Assembly: GCF_030848565.1 (NCBI RefSeq)
Contig: NZ_JAVDDV010000012.1
Location: 32,001 to 82,732 of the forward strand
Direction: 5' to 3'
DNA from: Natronolimnohabitans sp. A-GB9
GTDB taxonomy: Archaea; Halobacteriota; Halobacteria; Halobacteriales; Natrialbaceae
DNA: 50,732 bases
In this document: piece by piece, positions 49,759-50,732 of the stretch
Position numbering within the stretch: the first letter of the stretch is position 1
Layout of the letters: every line of letters starts with the position of its first letter
Position numbers and translations under genes: made by a program
The notes under the pieces: model-generated
Told to the model about the DNA's origin: nothing
The model's input: the letters and a program-made list of their open reading frames with translations, nothing else
Database searches by the model: none

Positions 49759-50526
49759 CTACACGTTGTACTTGTTCAGTTCGATCACGTTCACCGCCCG
49801 GCAGAGCTGATCGACGAACTCGTTTGACTCCCAGTCGTCGTCGATCCGTGTCGTCGGTCCGGAGACGCTGATCGCACCGATGACATCCGAGTTGAACCTG
49901 ATCGGTGCGGCGATACAGCGAAGTCCCTCGAGTCGCTCCTCGTCGTCGACCGCGAAGCCACGCTCGCGCGTTCGTTCTAATTCCTCGAAGAGTTCGTCTC
50001 GAGACGTGATCGTCTGGGGTGTCACCCTCGGAAGGCCGTGTTGGTCGATGATCTCGTCGACCCGCTCTCTCGGCAGGTGTGAGAGGATCGCCTTCCCGAA
50101 CGCCGTACTGTGCATGTGGTGTCGACAGCCGACGTAGGTGTCCAACTCGACTGCACGCTCGCCTTTCGACCGGCACAGATAGACGCCTTTGCCGTCCTCC
50201 TCGACGACGAGATGGACGAGCTCGCCCGAGGCTTCGGCGAGCTCCTCGACTTTCGGTTCCGCGACCTTGTAGACGTCTTTCTCGCCCCGTATCTGGCCGC
50301 CGATATCGAGGAATTTGAGGCTGAGTTGGTACGTCTTGCTGTCGGGGTCTTTGACGACGTAGCCGTGTTTCTCGAGCGTGCTGAGGTGGTTGTGAACGGC
50401 GCTTTTGCCCATCTCGAGTTCGTCCGCCAGCGTCGTCAGTCGCGCTTCCCCGAACTGGTTGAGTACCTCGATGAGTCGTAACGATTTCTCGGTCGTCCGC
50501 ACAGGGTGTTTTGCCCGTTCTCCCAT
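49759..50526 (-). CDS. IclR-family transcriptional regulator 2
   Basis: 255 residues. Winged helix MGKSAVHNHLSTLEKHGYVVKD, then a GAF-like effector domain (CRHHMHSTAFGKAILSHLPRERV, DDEERLEGLRCIAAPIRF, GAISVSGPTTRID). It lies 130 bp upstream of malate synthase on the same strand and is the natural candidate regulator of it and perhaps of the acyl-CoA block. A 20-bp palindrome overlaps its start codon, suggesting autoregulation. Confidence 0.94.
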   Translation of the reverse strand: MGERAKHPVRTTEKSLRLIEVLNQFGEARLTTLADELEMGKSAVHNHLSTLEKHGYVVKDPDSKTYQLSLKFLDIGGQIRGEKDVYKVAEPKVEELAEASGELVHLVVEEDGKGVYLCRSKGERAVELDTYVGCRHHMHSTAFGKAILSHLPRERVDEIIDQHGLPRVTPQTITSRDELFEELERTRERGFAVDDEERLEGLRCIAAPIRFNSDVIGAISVSGPTTRIDDDWESNEFVDQLCRAVNVIELNKYNV

Positions 50527-50545
50527 GTGTGACTGTACTCACACA
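50526..50545 (-). promoter_or_regulatory. Operator-like palindrome at the IclR start
   Basis: TGTGTGA (50526-50532) and TCACACA (50539-50545) flank CTGTAC. The site touches the ATG at 50524-50526 and sits between it and a TATA-like AATACTTATG (50551-50560), ideal for repression of a leaderless transcript. Confidence 0.55.
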
Positions 50546-50732
50546 GAACCCATAAGTATTATTCTATTATAGAAAACGGCAGCTATTTCTCGCGTCGCGT
50601 CTCGAGGATGACTCCACCGCAGATATCCGTAGAACGCCACGAACAGGTCGCCAGGTCTTCGATCGCGCGTTCGTGACATCCACCCTTGTCGAATCGACTC
50701 CCATCTCGGTGTCGCCGGGTTTTGCTATAGAG

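Noticed and set aside
1-50732. tRNA/rRNA genes, insertion sequences and a replication origin
   Set aside because: I saw no T-arm or anticodon-arm pattern, no transposase, and no orc1/cdc6 gene or origin repeats.

Overview
The window is a typical slice of a haloarchaeal chromosome. It has high GC, very acidic proteins, many CTCGAG/GACG strings, TATA-like boxes about 25-35 bp upstream of start codons (leaderless transcripts), a Halobacterium-type 2Fe-2S ferredoxin, an amphi-Trp protein and a haloarchaeal-type malate synthase. The gene set and the CTCGAG-rich style suggest the Natrialbales (Natrinema/Haloterrigena/Natronorubrum-like). That placement is inference; no rRNA or tRNA gene was seen.

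Layout. (1) 1-2.7 kb: intergenic DNA, a membrane protein and a small acidic protein. (2) 2.7-11.4 kb: an unusual solute-binding-protein locus. It has a winged-helix/NMT1-type binding-protein fusion, one ABC ATPase, two permeases, a Tat-type lipoprotein receptor, then an operon of three binding-fold proteins without signal peptides plus a VOC-fold protein, and a divergent cupin. (3) 11.6-14.3 kb: an uncharacterised protein and a quinoprotein (PQQ) alcohol dehydrogenase with the lanthanide-type Asp-x-Asp motif. (4) 14.4-17.7 kb: TreT-type trehalose synthase, tandem universal stress protein and a sugar nucleotidyltransferase, probably osmolyte/stress related. (5) 17.9-29.9 kb: methyltransferase, amphi-Trp, ArsR, zinc-finger/coiled-coil, CBS, zinc-ribbon and ferredoxin genes, a CDC48-type AAA ATPase, a formate-dehydrogenase-like molybdoprotein, a hypothetical gene, and an aldehyde dehydrogenase overlapping an SDR. 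(6) 30-32.4 kb: an AT-rich gene desert, then a tyrosine recombinase preceded by a perfect 11-6-11 inverted repeat. (7) 33.0-50.5 kb: an acyl-CoA/propionate block bracketed by two IclR regulators. It holds an AMP-forming acyl-CoA ligase, methylmalonyl-CoA mutase as two subunits, two acyl-CoA dehydrogenases, an enoyl-CoA hydratase family protein, a CoA-transferase, 3-hydroxyacyl-CoA dehydrogenase, SCP2-type thiolase with its DUF35 OB-fold partner, and malate synthase. Together they could convert short or branched acyl-CoAs to acetyl-CoA and succinyl-CoA, with malate synthase capturing acetyl-CoA and glyoxylate. A small AT-rich island with two membrane mini-proteins (46.7-48.1 kb) interrupts the block.

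The main non-coding signal is a dispersed palindromic repeat with outer arm TACGGACTGCTGTCC and its complement around a variable inner hairpin. In many cases it begins exactly at a stop codon (TGA followed by TACGGACTGCTGT or GACGGAC). The second is a 51-bp tandem repeat that splits an ATGA-overlapped thiolase/DUF35 gene pair yet recreates an ATGA overlap at both ends.
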